Shown: positions 27,486 through 39,087 of the stretch, piece after piece
Numbering within the stretch: the stretch's first letter is position 1
How the letters are laid out: each line of letters begins with the position of its first letter
Assembly: GCA_032718475.1 (NCBI GenBank)
Contig: JAUCBJ010003462.1
Coordinates: 1 to 57,382 of the forward strand
Origin: Nemertoderma westbladi
Taxonomy: Eukaryota > Xenacoelomorpha > Nemertodermatida > Nemertodermatidae
Direction: 5' to 3'
DNA: 57,382 nt
Notes under the pieces: model-generated
The model's database searches: none
The model's input: the letters and a program-made list of their open reading frames with translations, nothing else
What the model was told of the DNA's origin: nothing
Translations under genes and position numbers: made by a program

Positions 27486-29220
27486 AGCTGCTATATGAGT
27501 TGCTCAATATTATAATTAGTTATAATTAGGCTAGCGGGCGTCGCTGCCTACCCCTCACGGCCCCCGGACAGCGCAAGATCCTCAGCGCTGATATACTGTC
27601 GCCGCTGTGCCTATCGCCAACATAGTAGCTGCACAATGACAACAACAACCAGCGCGAGTCACTCCACTGTCCGTCCCAAGGGCTAAGATTTACTTCAGGT
27701 TCTTACTGCAGAGTTAGGGTTACTTTCACAATTGCGACTCGCTACTGTAAACACACTTTAGTAGTAACATTCACCTATAAACGCACAAATTCCACACAAC
27801 TGTCACAAACCGCACACATTCGGGCCATTTGTCCTTTAGTCAAGTGCCTTCCAGAATGCCACGTTATTATTATGTATCCTTAGATACTAGCAGTGTGCTA
27901 TTATTCCTTATGCTATTCAATGGGGCACGCTTTATTGTTCTTTTAACTCACTTCTAATTCTAGCGTGGTTGTTGCCATGGTGACATTATGGAAAGCTAGC
28001 AGTAGAATTAGGGTAATTCTCATGCATACAGATCTGGGATGCTATTTAATAGTAATTCTTTAATTGTCAATATCCCCTTTATACATGATTTTATAAATTT
28101 TATCGGCTATTGACTATATATTGGAGATTCTCGCACACTAATACACTTAATAGGGTGAATCTCCGCTCCCATGATCTATTAATTAATGGAATTTTGGGAA
28201 TATTATAAATTGTATAAAAATGACAATTTATCAAATTCATTAAAATATGAATTTAAATTTATTCCTGTAAATTTTATTATTTATCCTTAAAACAGACATA
28301 ATTTTATTCCAGAGCATGTCTGGGGACTAGAATCCTTAATTCTAAGAAACTTGTCCTTTTAAGAGTATCGGTAAGTGCTACGATATCTTAATACACTAGA
28401 ATTTTAAAGGATCCAAAATTTTACAGATTTTAATTTATAGATTTTCTAGAGTTAACTTGTAAGTAGTTACTCTATTGTATCTATTTGACAGATTTTATAA
28501 ATATTAATAGTTAATATTTAAGATGGGCACCGGTTTATTCCAGAACTTGTCTGGGGACGTTAACCACTGATTCTAGAATTTTGTCTTTCAAGTATATCGG
28601 TGGGTGCCGCGATATCTTAATCGACTAGAATTACAGATGGTCAAAGGGTTTAACAGATTTATTTTGCGTTTTACGCTACTGTTAAAAGGACATCACGCTA
28701 CTGTATGTATTATTTAATATACGGTATGAGAGCAATATTGCAAGAAACAATGTCAGTGAGAAGAGGCGAGTCGTTTCCAAGGTCAACCCAGAGCTTGGTT
28801 TAGCCGAGACACGAGGATCTGAATTTTGCATTCCTAATACTCTACTTACCAATAATACTTGAATATAGTAGGAGCTTTATTGTACTTTAATAAGTACGGA
28901 CATTTCATCTTACTGTAGTCACGTATTTATAATGTAATACGGACAGTAAGGAAAGAGAAAAAGAATTATTTCTCGCCGTCGCACTAAATATATAATGTAT
29001 AAGTAATTAGGTAATAAACGCGAATATATATATGGCACTAATCTACTAAATAATTGCTAAAATAACATTCTACTAAATAAAATTAAAGAAAACGATTATA
29101 ATAAAATTACATAATAATACATACATAAATATAAAAATAATAAAGACAGATATAAAATAATATAGTCACACACCCACTCCAGACGCTGTTACGTTGGGGA
29201 GTACCTAGATGTTGGTTGTA
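27486..29220 (-). other. Non-coding segment of the BEL element between Pol and the accessory frame
   Basis: 1.7 kb without convincing ORFs. A moderately GC-rich stretch (27530-27700) precedes AT-rich DNA. A 231-bp-period direct repeat is annotated separately. The accessory frame starts at its far end, so this may act as a leader or a splice-acceptor region. Confidence 0.4.
28301..28660 (-). repeat. Two direct copies of a ~130-bp motif in the BEL non-coding region
   Basis: Copies at 28301-28432 and 28532-28660 share TTTATTCCAGA, TTGTC/ATGTCTGGGGAC, GTATCGGT, GATATCTTAAT and ACTAGAATT in the same order at similar spacing, with much divergence between. Conserved islands separated by variable sequence suggest a structured RNA or a protein-binding site rather than random duplication. 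Confidence 0.65.
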
Positions 29221-29790
29221 TTAGGGAAGTGGTCGTGGGAAGAGTATCTTGCCTTCCATAGTTTCCGGAGAGATCTCTGTCTCTTTCCAGTAAACATAAA
29301 TGACCAATTGGGCGATTGAGCTGCTGCGTCTCGAAGACAATTCCCGGTTTCTTAAGTTACGTCGCATGACGACGAGTTCTACCGATTGCACCAAACCATC
29401 ATCCGAGATATGAGTCTCGATGATACGACCTGTCTGCCACCGCTTACGTGGAAGATCTGAATCCACAATAAGGACCATGTCTCCGACGTTTTCTTCCTGC
29501 GTAAACCACTTAGTTCGAAGTTGTAGCGTAGGCAGATAATGTTTTTCGAAATGGTCAGCGAAACGACGGGATAACAACTGCATAAGTTGCTAAGTTTGCC
29601 GGCAGTATTCGTCTCCGTCTGTGATTTCCGATCGTGGGAGCATGGCTACAGGTTTCTTCAGTAGGAAGTGCGCGGGTGTTAGCGCTTCCAGGGAATCGGG
29701 ACTCGATGAGACTGGCATAAGCGGTCTCTCGTTGAGATAGGCGGCGAGATTAACGTCCGCAAAAGTTCGTCGGTGAGATACGCGCGGCAC
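29221..29790 (-). pseudogene. BEL/Pao integrase C-terminal region (DUF5641-like)
   Basis: Two frames cover the end of Pol. One (29790-29590) holds LNERPLMPVSSSPDSLEALT and AHFLL, the usual junction after the integrase core. The other (29583-29221) holds VGDMVLIVDSDLPRKRWQTG and RIIETH, the DUF5641 chromodomain-like fold that ends BEL/Pao polyproteins. A frameshift or short disruption near 29585 separates them. Confidence 0.8.
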
Positions 29791-30554
29791 GGCACTTTAA
29801 AGTGAAATGCTGTCTTCACGCTCCTGATTAATCTCTCCCAACTTCCTCCCCACCAAGGGGCGTCGGCGGCGTTGAAGGTCCAGCTAGAAGCTGTTACCCT
29901 TAGCTGATCGTCCACCTGTCTTTGGTTCCAATCTTTGACGTAAGCCTTGATTTCATTGTTGGCACCAATGAAGTTCGTTCCCTTATCAGATCTCATCGTG
30001 TTACTAGTTCCAAAGCGAGCGATCTGTCAGCGTAAGCTCAATATGAAGCTATTGGTAGATAAATCGTTCACCATATCGAGATGGATAGCTCTACAAGTCA
30101 TACAGACAAAGATGACACACCATCTCTTGACTATAGTCCTAGCACGATATACTTCAATAGGGCCAAATAAATCTACACTGGTATTTGTAAAGGGTGGTTC
30201 ATAGAAGCTTACTTGTTCCCTAGGTAATTCTGCCTCTCGCTGTGTTAAAGGCCTACTGAATGCTTTCCTACAGGGTATGCAGTTCCTAAGAACTTGGTTC
30301 AGAGCTCTACGGGGTTTATGAAAATAATAGCGAGTTCGAATTTCGATAAGAACTCGTTCTCTACCAGCATGATAAAGCTTACTGTGAACATCTACAATCA
30401 TCTTGATTTGTATTTCAAGATTTCTAATGAGTATGGGAAACTTAGTGTCAAAGGATAATGGAGCATTAGTTAGTCTTCCTCCAACGCGTATTAACCCATC
30501 TATCATTGTGCTAGAGAAACGATCCCTTAAGCGCATCTGTGGATTTCTCAACAA
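29679..30554 (-). pseudogene. BEL/Pao integrase (zinc-binding domain and catalytic core), frameshifted
   Basis: The first frame (30554-30027) has the HHCC zinc-binding motif (KLYHAGRERVLIEIR... NCIPCRKAF) and the first catalytic Asp in VDLFGPIEV. The next frame (29996-29679) has the second Asp in RSDKGTNFIGANNEI and the Glu in GGSWERLIRSVK. All three D,D,E residues are therefore present, but at least one frame change near 30020 separates them. The enzyme would insert the double-stranded cDNA into host DNA. Confidence 0.85.
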
Positions 30555-30638
30555 CAGGAAATACTTATCGGAATCCTCATAGCATTGCAGGAGTCTCAGT
30601 ATCTGCTTATTGGTTTCTTCATGCTCCTGGTAACTGAT

Positions 30639-31846
30639 CTACTCCTTAAGAAACCTGTTGGATATCTTGTATTTGGGAAGATCTTTAACAACATGGACCT
30701 GAGCAGATGTCAGTGGAGCAGCATCACTAGTGGTCTTCGTCTTGGAGTAGTGATGATGAAAACATCGCTTTAAATATGTAACGGCCTTACAGAGCCGATT
30801 CCAGGAACTATAGTGATGTATCGCTCTCTGCAGGAGGTGTGAGAGTCCTTGCGAGACGTCTGGTATTCCAGATTTCAATCTCTCTCTCTGATTTCCACAA
30901 CAGACTTATTTGTGGCTGGGGGTTTCGGATCCAAAGCGTCGTCTCCGGAAGTGTGTAGTACAGACAGATCTATCACGGGTTTAAATAACTTCGATTTACT
31001 CGCCCGAGTTTTAGGTTTGACTTTCTCCGCTCCCTTGGCTTGTCTAATCTCCGCCGTAGTAAGATGAGGAGGCCATTCATTCTCTTCCTTGCTTAGGAAG
31101 TCGGGTCCACCTAACCAGTCTGTAGTATCTATCAGTTCTTGTGGAGTTGCTCCTCTGGAGGCGATGTCGGCTGGATTAATCGTCCCGGGGCAATGTCTCC
31201 ATTGATCTATCTTCGTGCGACTAAGTATAATGGCTACTCTGTTGGTAACGAAGACGCTGAACTGACAGACTTCATTGGTGATATACTCCAACACGAGCAA
31301 AGCATCGGTCCAATAGACAGTTTTCTCCAGTGGATAGTCTATCTGTTCTGTTACATTCCGGCCGATGGCTGTAGCGTATAGAGCCGCTTTTAACTCCGCT
31401 CGAGGAACTTTCAACTTGTTGTTTATCAATGCCTTAGAGGTAACCAAGGCGACCTTGATTCCATCCGGAGTTTCAACTCTCAGGTAGGCTACTATACCTA
31501 TTCCCATATCGCTGGCGTCTCCAAAAACATGGAGTTGATAGGAATACGTAGGGAGAACATGACCAAAATATGAACGGGAAATTAGAAAGTTCTCGATGGA
31601 TGGTAGAGAATCCTCCCATTTCATCCACTTCTTTAATAGTTCTCCCTTAAGTGGATCGTCCCATGAGTGGTTTTCAAGCCACATTTGTTGTACTAAACTC
31701 CGAGCAATCAATATAACTGGGCTAATAAATCTCAATGGATCGAAATAAGTGCTCAGGATACTTAAACAAATCTGTTTAGTCCGAACTGGATTATCTCGCT
31801 GTTTTAACTGAAAAAACAGGATATCTCTCTCTGTGTCCCATTTCAA
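30639..31846 (-). pseudogene. BEL/Pao peptidase-like / RNase H domain
   Basis: The 323-aa frame (31846-30875) contains the Pao-type region following RT (DPLRFISPVILIARSLVQQM), then RNase H-like motifs HVFGDASDMGIGIVAYLR and PRAELKAALYA, and HCPGTINPADIASRG, typical of BEL/Pao elements. A second frame (30878-30639) continues the linker to integrase (HYSSWNRLCKAVTYLKRC). Frame changes lie near 31850-31904 and 30870. The domain would degrade the RNA strand during reverse transcription. Confidence 0.85.
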
Positions 31847-31903
31847 ACCAAGCGTCTTGGTTTCTGGAAGATCGTCCTTGATTAGGTCTAGATCTTTAAC
31901 TCC

Positions 31904-33235
31904 TCAGTCTTCTACCGGGATCGATTCCAGAAACTCACGGGAGTTGCTGGTGAATTTAGTTAATCGAAATCCACCTCTTTTCAAGCACTCTACCGTTCCT
32001 TTAGCGACATCAATAGCTTCTTCCACCGATGGGAGGGACTTTAAATTGTCGTCCATGTATATATCCCGTTTGATGTTGTCGATAACCTCTTTAGAGAAGG
32101 CGTCCCGGTTGTCATCAGCAGTGGTGCGCACTACTGAGTAGGCGTTTGAAGGGCTCGAGATGATCCCGAAAGCCTGGATGGTCATCCAGTACTCCACTGG
32201 TTTCTGGTTGAAGTCTCCTTCAGGCCACCACAGAAATCGTAGGCTGTCTCGATCCCTATCCAGCGCCTTAACTTGTAAGAACATGCTTTCTATATCGGAG
32301 GCGAAAGCGATTGAATATTGTCGTAATCTTAAGAGTATTCCCAACAAGGATTGGAGTAAGTTGGGTCCTGGCAACAACTCGGAGTTAAGGGATTGGCCCA
32401 TGTAGAGGGCGGAGCCGTCAAATACTACCCGGACTTCGTTGGGTTTACCGGGTTTGGGAACGTAATGATGTGTTAAATAGTATGTTCTCTCATTTATGGG
32501 TGTTCCTTCCGGTACTCGCTCCGCATATCCCTTGTCAATGAATTTCTTCAGCTGGGTCTTGTACATCTCCTTAGCTGAAGCATTTGACGTAAGGCGTCGA
32601 TGTAATTGCGCGATTCTTTTCTCCGCCAAGGGTCGGTTGTTTATAACATTGGGTTCTCGCCGTCGGAAAGGCAGACCAATCTCATATCTACCTTGATCTT
32701 TAAGAAAACGTGTAGTTGTTTCCTGTATCTGCTTGGCTCTTTCTTCTTCTACCGATAGGGCCTTATCGTAGGAATTGCGCTCTACAGCCTCTTGAGTAAA
32801 GAATCGTACGGCGTGTTCATCACGAGTCTTTGCGTTGTAGCGATCTATCACTTCATTCAGTTCGTCGTTGTAGTCGACTTGTCCTGCTGGATGAATGAGG
32901 TGACATAGGTTCACTTGGTTTTGCCAAGTTTCGTTTTCCGTAAGGAGGTCGATGGTATTCTCCTCGTCGAAGAGTTGGTGGATATCGTCATTATCTGAGG
33001 AGTATGGTGTTCCCTCAGTTGGGTCGTCTCCCTCACTGATCTCATCTTCCCATTCACTCACCTGGTAGACTCTTTCTTTGGGTAGCCTTTCCATGAGAGT
33101 TCTACGGGAAGGGCCAGTAAAGTACCAACCTACTCTAGTTCTTCCCGCATAGGTTTGTAGTGGTTGCGGTTGAGCAGGCCGTTTCTCCAATGTCTCAAGC
33201 GCCTCATGCGCATTTTGGCCGATGAGTATTTGCAC
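31904..33235 (-). pseudogene. BEL/Pao reverse transcriptase
   Basis: This 443-aa uninterrupted frame has an N-terminal Pao linker (LIGQNAHEALETL, GWYFTGP) and the RT fingers (VPKPGKPNEVRVVFDGSA). Motif A is FASDIESMFLQV, motif B AFGIISSPSNAYSVV and motif C IYMDDNLKSL. The YMDD box is intact. The frame is cut off from protease upstream (near 33290) and from the RNase H region downstream (near 31900) by single frame changes. It is thus part of a broken Pol polyprotein rather than an independent gene; the first ATG is not a natural start. Confidence 0.88.
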
Positions 33236-33299
33236 TCCAGGGTAGTCTGTGTTGAATCTAGGTATCTTATGCTGCTGGGTGAAATCATCCTCATCCCAG

Positions 33300-34172
33300 T
33301 TATAAGGTTATGAAGTTCTTTATCGCCACCATTTTTACTGACCTTATACTGTGTTCTCCTAATTCATCCTGGGGGGTGGACAACGCGCCTACATAGTAAT
33401 CTGTAGTTACTGTAGATTTCCAAACCTGCATAATTCCTGACATGTTCAACTTAGTTCGGAACTTGGGTTGTCCAGCAAAGATGTCTTCGGCTAGTTCTTT
33501 GTCGATGAATGTTCCTGTGCTGCCGGAGTCAAGGAGGGCGTTCACTATATAGTTCTTTGCTGGCCCGTGGACTCTCAACTTCACTACGGGAAATTCTCGG
33601 ATTCCTACGTTGGAAGTTGGTGCTTTCCAAGATGGTTGTCGGTCAGGAGTAGTTAGGGGGAACTCACTATCGGTTTCCTTTTCATACGTAAGTGCTCGAT
33701 ACACTGCGGTATTTATTAGGTAACAGGATTCGTTTTCGTCGGAGAATTCATCCGTATAGAATCCTTCCATCTCAGAACTTTGGTCAGTGTCGTTCACATC
33801 ACTGAATTGGACATGTAGTTCGGACTCACTTACCTGACTCGGGCTGTTTCTTTCGAATTCAGTGTGCAACAAGATATGATGTTTCGCGCCGCACTTAGCA
33901 CACCTTGCGTCGGAGTAACAGGTTCGCCGTTGGTGTCCTTGTCTGAGGCAATTATAACACAACCGCTTATCCCACATGACTTCACGTCTATCCTTTAGTG
34001 ATTTCCACAGGAATTCATCACACGCACTTAAACGGTGGGGCCCGTCGCACAGCACACATTTTGGTTTGATGTTACTTACCTTACTTTGAGTAACGTTGTG
34101 CACACTCATTCTTTCCTTGGGCTTTTTTCCATGAATTCTCTTAGGAGACGTAGGAGTGTTCCCTCCTGTCAC
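33300..34172 (-). pseudogene. BEL/Pao zinc knuckles plus aspartic protease segment
   Basis: The segment carries Cys/His knuckles (CVLCDGPHRLSACDEF, then CYNCLRQGHQRRTC and CAKCGAKHHILLH), a Ser/Glu-rich linker and a retropepsin-like protease with the active-site triplet in NALLDSGSTGTFIDKELAED. The frame overlaps the end of the Gag frame by about 32 nt in a different phase. That could be programmed frameshifting or an indel. No in-frame ATG precedes it, which favours continuous Gag-Pol translation in the ancestor. Confidence 0.85.
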
Positions 34173-34953
34173 TGTTTCGAGACTTGAATTTACTTACGTC
34201 TTTAGGCGCTTTGTTGACATAGTAAGATCTTTCAGTGTCTTTCCCGCTGTCTTCTTCTTGAGAGGCCTGGCTTTCGCCGTCGTCTGTATAACACACTGGT
34301 GTTACTTTTCTCCTAGAAACGGGTTTCTCACTTACCTTATTTTCCGGTATCTTCTCTCTGGACTGCTTTAGGAGCTGTAATTTTACCTCTCCATCTAAGA
34401 ATGACATGAGATCAGCCATGGTAGGGTCTCGTCGTTGTTGTTCCATCATATATAACACTTTCTTATCCCAGCGTGTACCTACTCCACCCTTTGGTAAAGT
34501 AGAGGCCACGGCTCCAATAACCATAGAACTCTGACATTCATGAGACTTACCTAGCCAATCTAATTGTCTACAGATCTCCTGAATCTCATCGGAAAACTCT
34601 ATAATCCCGCTGCTAATGAACTTTCGGGGCGCTACCAATTTTGCATACAAATACCTAGCTATGTTATTCCTATTACCATACCTGATGTTTAGTGTATTCC
34701 AAACTTGTCTTAATCCATCTGGATGTCCAATAAACTTTAACGCCATTAACTTGGGAGATCCTTCCAAGCACTCTATGAGGAATCTAAGTTTCTCTCCGTT
34801 AGATAGCACAGAGTTCTGTATGTTATCTTTATAATATTCATTAAAAGGTAACCATTTCATCTCATCTCCATTGAACTTGACGATCTCTCCCACCTTTACC
34901 GCTTGACGGGCTTCGGTTCTAGCCATTTGATGCGTAAAACTTTCTTGGGCCAT
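34141..34953 (-). CDS. BEL/Pao Gag (DUF1759-type)
   Basis: The 270-aa frame begins MAQESFTHQMARTEARQAVK. It has the hallmark Pao Gag sequence (FNGDEMKWLPFNEYYKDNI, NGEKLRFLIECLEGSPKLMA, WNTLNIRYGNRNNIARYLYA, MADLMSFLDGEV). It would form the virus-like particle. The ATG lies 8 nt after the stop of the upstream 734-aa ORF and in another phase, so it could be reached by reinitiation. Its 3' end overlaps the zinc-knuckle frame. Confidence 0.85.
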   Translation of the reverse strand: MAQESFTHQMARTEARQAVKVGEIVKFNGDEMKWLPFNEYYKDNIQNSVLSNGEKLRFLIECLEGSPKLMALKFIGHPDGLRQVWNTLNIRYGNRNNIARYLYAKLVAPRKFISSGIIEFSDEIQEICRQLDWLGKSHECQSSMVIGAVASTLPKGGVGTRWDKKVLYMMEQQRRDPTMADLMSFLDGEVKLQLLKQSREKIPENKVSEKPVSRRKVTPVCYTDDGESQASQEEDSGKDTERSYYVNKAPKDVSKFKSRNSDRREHSYVS

Positions 34954-34961
34954 CGTGTTAT

Positions 34962-37166
34962 TTAATATCGAGTTATCGGTATATAAATTTCTGGATTATT
35001 ATCAGGTCTATATGGAATATCATTGTCAACAGGTTTATAATTACCCTTAATAGGGTTTACTATAGGAGTTTCTACTTCACTAGCTGTATAGATGCGTGTA
35101 GGCTCCACACCTTGCGCATGAAATACTTCAGACCTAACAGGTTGACACATTGTTACAGGGGGTGGTGGTATACCCTTTTGTGTATTTACTAATTTATCGC
35201 GTTCTAACGCGATACTCTGCTGCACTTCTTGCAACTCTAACCTACTTTCCCTTACTGTTCCTTTGAACTGTTGAACAGTCTCCTGCATCTGCCCGAGCAG
35301 GAGATCCATCCCCCGCCGTCTCTCATCCACCCACTCGACCGCCGAAGCGGGAGCCGCCAACATAGTAGCGGGCAGACGAGGGACAACGGGCGAAAAATCG
35401 TTGATATTTCGCTCGGAGTCCAGGACAGGAACTGTCTCAGGGGTGGTTCTGCTGGGCACAGGTAGTTTAGTGCTGTGCAAAGGGAATTTAGAGGTAGGTG
35501 CTGGGAGTACAGGTGTCTCTATCACCAAAGGGGTGGCTTCGAGAACAGGCCTAATTATTTCTGGCTCATCTACTATAGTAGGGAGTCTTTCTACTCTAAT
35601 AATTTGGTCTGTGGGTTCTGTACTACCTAAGTCTGTGCTAGCTAGTTGCCTTCTCACAGCTGGGGGCAAATTAGGCAATTTCTGACGGTGGGGCGTTCTT
35701 CTACGCCTACTTAGACGAGATCTATTTCCTCCGCCTTCAGGATCGGTGGTATCGCCTTCATCAGATGATGTAAATCCCTGTCTTTTGGGAGTAGATCGAC
35801 TTATCATCTGCATTTGACTAGCTGTTAACTGTTTATTTATGTAGTCTTGCTTCTCTTGAAGATTTTCCAACTCTAGTTGGGTGGTCTCTTCAAACGCCCT
35901 CCGTTCTGCTTCTGCCACTGCCTCTGCCGCTTTTCTTTCCGCTTCGGCCGCTTTTCTTTCCACTTCTGCCGCTGCTACTGCCGCTTTCTTTCTGTCTTCT
36001 ATACGTTTTTTCTTTACTTGTTCTTCTTGGACCCTAGCGATGCGGAGGCGTTCATCAAATTTAGCTTGGTTCGCAGCTAACATTTCCGCATCTATTGCGT
36101 CTAACACAAGCTTGGCTCCTTCACTATTAGGACGAAGTCCAGCCAGCCTTCTCCTCAACTCTTCGTCACCTAGAAATCGTTGATAGTCTGACAGATAGAT
36201 GTCAATAGCGTCTCTCTTCTGCTGTTTCTCTGCTGTCGCTTCGCTTTCCACTTGAGAAAAGGTAGCGTCTGTTGATTCTCCGTGGGTTGAGCGCTCAGCC
36301 AGCTGAAATTTCCACTGGGCCATTCCTTGAACCTTGAGACTCACCCGCTGAAACCAAGTCTTTACGGCAACTTGCAACGACTTGTCTTGTCTTCTTTTCG
36401 AAGCCTCCTCAAAGGCCGATAGGATTAGTCTGATTCTTAGAATTCTTTCTCTAACTTGATAAAGCAGCTCTCCCTGCTCTTGAGGTCCTTGGGGTTGTTG
36501 AAACAGTTGTTCCTCTAATCGCTCCAAAGAGCTGAAGAATCCCTGTACATATCCTGGTGCCGACCTCTTCCACACAGCTGGATCACTAGTGTCTTTTGTC
36601 ACTCCCATCCTGTATAAGTCATCCCAGGCAGCTTCCGATAAGTTAAACGGGAGTCCGGGTCCGGGGAAGTTCCATTGCGTCTCGACAATAGACTTCAGTT
36701 CCTCCCTTGTGTATCCCGCATAACTGTCCTTGGTCGATCTCTTACTTCTCGCCCAATCGATTTGGTGTTCCTCCACCGCAATCAATACCCTAGTGAGTAC
36801 GGCTGCAGGAAGAATGAGAAGGGGATCCGAATAAACCGCATCTGCCATCTTTGCTCCGCACTCGGGTGTCAGCTCTACAGTATCCGAACTACTGGAGCTG
36901 TCGGGCCGCTGAGAAATAAGTTCTCGGCTCGGGTGTTGCTGCTGTTTGACAGCTGCTTCTTGATCCCGCTTGACTTGAGCCCGAGTGCCTATGATAGACC
37001 TATGGTGTTGGACTAGCCTAGGGTCTGATATTACTACTGGAGGGGTGATCTTTCTTACAGTAGAAGGTGAGTTGAACTTCGGTCTCAAACGTTCCACACT
37101 CCTATCTGGGTCACAGATGGTTGTATCTAGGAGACTGTCTGACAGGTTTTGCTTTGTGTCAGACAT
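34962..37166 (-). CDS. Extra 734-aa ORF upstream of Gag in the BEL element
   Basis: An intact ORF with no counterpart in the usual Gag-Pol layout. Features in order: Ser/Pro-rich N-terminus, globular segment (DPLLILPAAVLTRVLIAVEE; WNFPGPGLPFNLSEAAWDDL), a Gln/Glu-rich helical part, a long Ala/Glu/Arg/Lys coiled coil (about residues 375-430, with KAAEAERKAAEAVAEAERRA), a basic patch (RSRLSRRRRTPHRQ), a Pro-rich segment, another helix (DLLLGQMQETVQQFKG) and a tail ending PITRY. It could be an N-terminal Gag extension that became separate, or an acquired structural or RNA-binding protein. It is the only long frame in the leader half of the element and shows no decay, although Pol is broken. Confidence 0.7.
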   Translation of the reverse strand: MSDTKQNLSDSLLDTTICDPDRSVERLRPKFNSPSTVRKITPPVVISDPRLVQHHRSIIGTRAQVKRDQEAAVKQQQHPSRELISQRPDSSSSSDTVELTPECGAKMADAVYSDPLLILPAAVLTRVLIAVEEHQIDWARSKRSTKDSYAGYTREELKSIVETQWNFPGPGLPFNLSEAAWDDLYRMGVTKDTSDPAVWKRSAPGYVQGFFSSLERLEEQLFQQPQGPQEQGELLYQVRERILRIRLILSAFEEASKRRQDKSLQVAVKTWFQRVSLKVQGMAQWKFQLAERSTHGESTDATFSQVESEATAEKQQKRDAIDIYLSDYQRFLGDEELRRRLAGLRPNSEGAKLVLDAIDAEMLAANQAKFDERLRIARVQEEQVKKKRIEDRKKAAVAAAEVERKAAEAERKAAEAVAEAERRAFEETTQLELENLQEKQDYINKQLTASQMQMISRSTPKRQGFTSSDEGDTTDPEGGGNRSRLSRRRRTPHRQKLPNLPPAVRRQLASTDLGSTEPTDQIIRVERLPTIVDEPEIIRPVLEATPLVIETPVLPAPTSKFPLHSTKLPVPSRTTPETVPVLDSERNINDFSPVVPRLPATMLAAPASAVEWVDERRRGMDLLLGQMQETVQQFKGTVRESRLELQEVQQSIALERDKLVNTQKGIPPPPVTMCQPVRSEVFHAQGVEPTRIYTASEVETPIVNPIKGNYKPVDNDIPYRPDNNPEIYIPITRY

Positions 37167-39087
37167 GTTTGTTTGTACAGTTGAATGCCTACTGCTATAA
37201 TTACAGTTAAAGCAAGTCTAATAATTCAGTATCACTGTTAGCCTAGTAATTAATTACCGATATCGTTACTCAGTATAACGTGATATATATACACAATATC
37301 TTAGAGTACCGGTATACACTTATAGTATATATATAAGTATTATTACAGAGTAGGTTTGTCACAGAATACCGGTATATAATTTCAGCGCAAATATATATAA
37401 ATATATAATAAGCCTATCATGAATACCGGTATACAACTTACACTTATAGTATAAGTATAATTATAGACTAGAATTAATTACAGAATACCGGTATATAATT
37501 TCAGCTTAAATTTATAGAAATAAATATAATAAGCCTATCGTAAATACCGGTACGTCAATTATTTTAGAATAATTGAATTTCTGAATTTTTTTGGGTTACT
37601 TAGTTACTTTACTTTACTTTATTACCGTTATTTAAGCAGTAGTCCAACTGATATTAAGACCTAATTGTTGTATGACAGGCCTACTATTTTATAAATCGGT
37701 TTGAGTTGATTTATAATATATATATACCCGTTTAATGGGTTTTTTGACAATATTTGAAATAAATGTTATTATTTCTGGGAAGGAGTCACTACACAGAAGC
37801 TGTACGCTCTCAGTGAAGTGCTACTTGTTGGACACTAAAACAAATAATTCTAATTGCCTAAGTTACTTATTACTACAAATTACGTACAATTGCGGGGTGA
37901 GATTACAATCTCTAAATAAACACAAAAATTACACGTACAAATTTTTAGGGTTAATTTTACAGGAAATCTACAAACCAGCCTAACAAGGAGTTAGAATATC
38001 TGGTTATTACAAACGGACAGGATACTACGGTATTTGAAAATAATAAAGCAGTAGTAAATATATTGCGTTGTCCAGATAGGAAAATACCACCATCTGACGA
38101 CTTATAGCCGTAGCGCTATAAGTACTACGTTATGTACCCAGAGTGTTCCTACCTAGAAGTTAATTACCGCAGCCTACTATAGCTAACGTGCTTATTAACC
38201 ACTTTACAACACAAATATACTGCCTACACACTAATTACCTTCAGAAAGCACTGTACACTAAACCCTAAATTAGGTACAAGTGCTTATACAACAAATAACC
38301 AGCAGTTAAAAATACTTGCACAGCTAAAAGAACCACGGTATCTGCCGGAGTGACCAGAGCATAAAATCACCAGTCTTTACCTATGCCACACAGTCCTGAT
38401 GTAGTACCGGGGTTAATTTAACTATAACGGTATGTATAACATGCACAATTACTGTAGGAATAAACTTGGGGGTGTGAATGTTGCGAATAATCGCATAAAC
38501 TCTGAATAATAAATATCACGCCACCCGTACAGACTACACAAACAAAATACAGACCAAACGCTGGCAGACCACTATCAAGCCTAAATAAACTACAGTATAT
38601 GCAGACTCCGAAATGGTTAGTTAGTATGGGTTCTAACCGAGTAGTACGACTTATTCTTTCGGGGGGGGGGGGGGGGATTTACCTTACAGCACTGGATGCC
38701 CCCACGTTCCTAACTAGTACTTTATCGGACATACACTCTACACACACTGCAATCTCTTCAGACTTAACAACAGTCAGACAACAATCCAGCCTACAAATTA
38801 TCTGTACAATCTGAGCAGGCTTACACGCCTTCTGCTCAATATTAACTTACAAATAAATAAAAGTGACAGAAATAAGTAAAATCCCAATAAAAAACCAGGA
38901 CGGCCGTCCCTGATTAAATATCAAGACCTACCAGTATATAATTATCAAAATCGAATAATACTGCTGTACCTGTACTGCTGTAAGTACCGGTTCGGGTGGT
39001 TAGGCAGTCAGGCCTACTGGTTACCGGTCGACCGGTACTTTTCGACTTTATTGCCTACGTTGCAATAAAGAAATCAATAACTGTTAT
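37167..39087 (-). promoter_or_regulatory. BEL element leader (5' LTR to first ORF)
   Basis: 1.9 kb of non-coding DNA. It includes ~2.3 copies of a 119-bp tandem unit (37297-37560) with the word CAGAATACCGGTATATAAT, and a G run at 38661-38676. A leader of this length would be expected to hold packaging or translation signals, or an intron; none can be proven here. Confidence 0.5.
37297..37560. repeat. 119-bp tandem repeat in the BEL leader
   Basis: CAGAATACCGGTATATAATT begins copies at 37362 and 37481; a partial copy precedes from about 37297. Each includes an ACCGGT palindrome and a TATA-rich segment. Confidence 0.75.
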
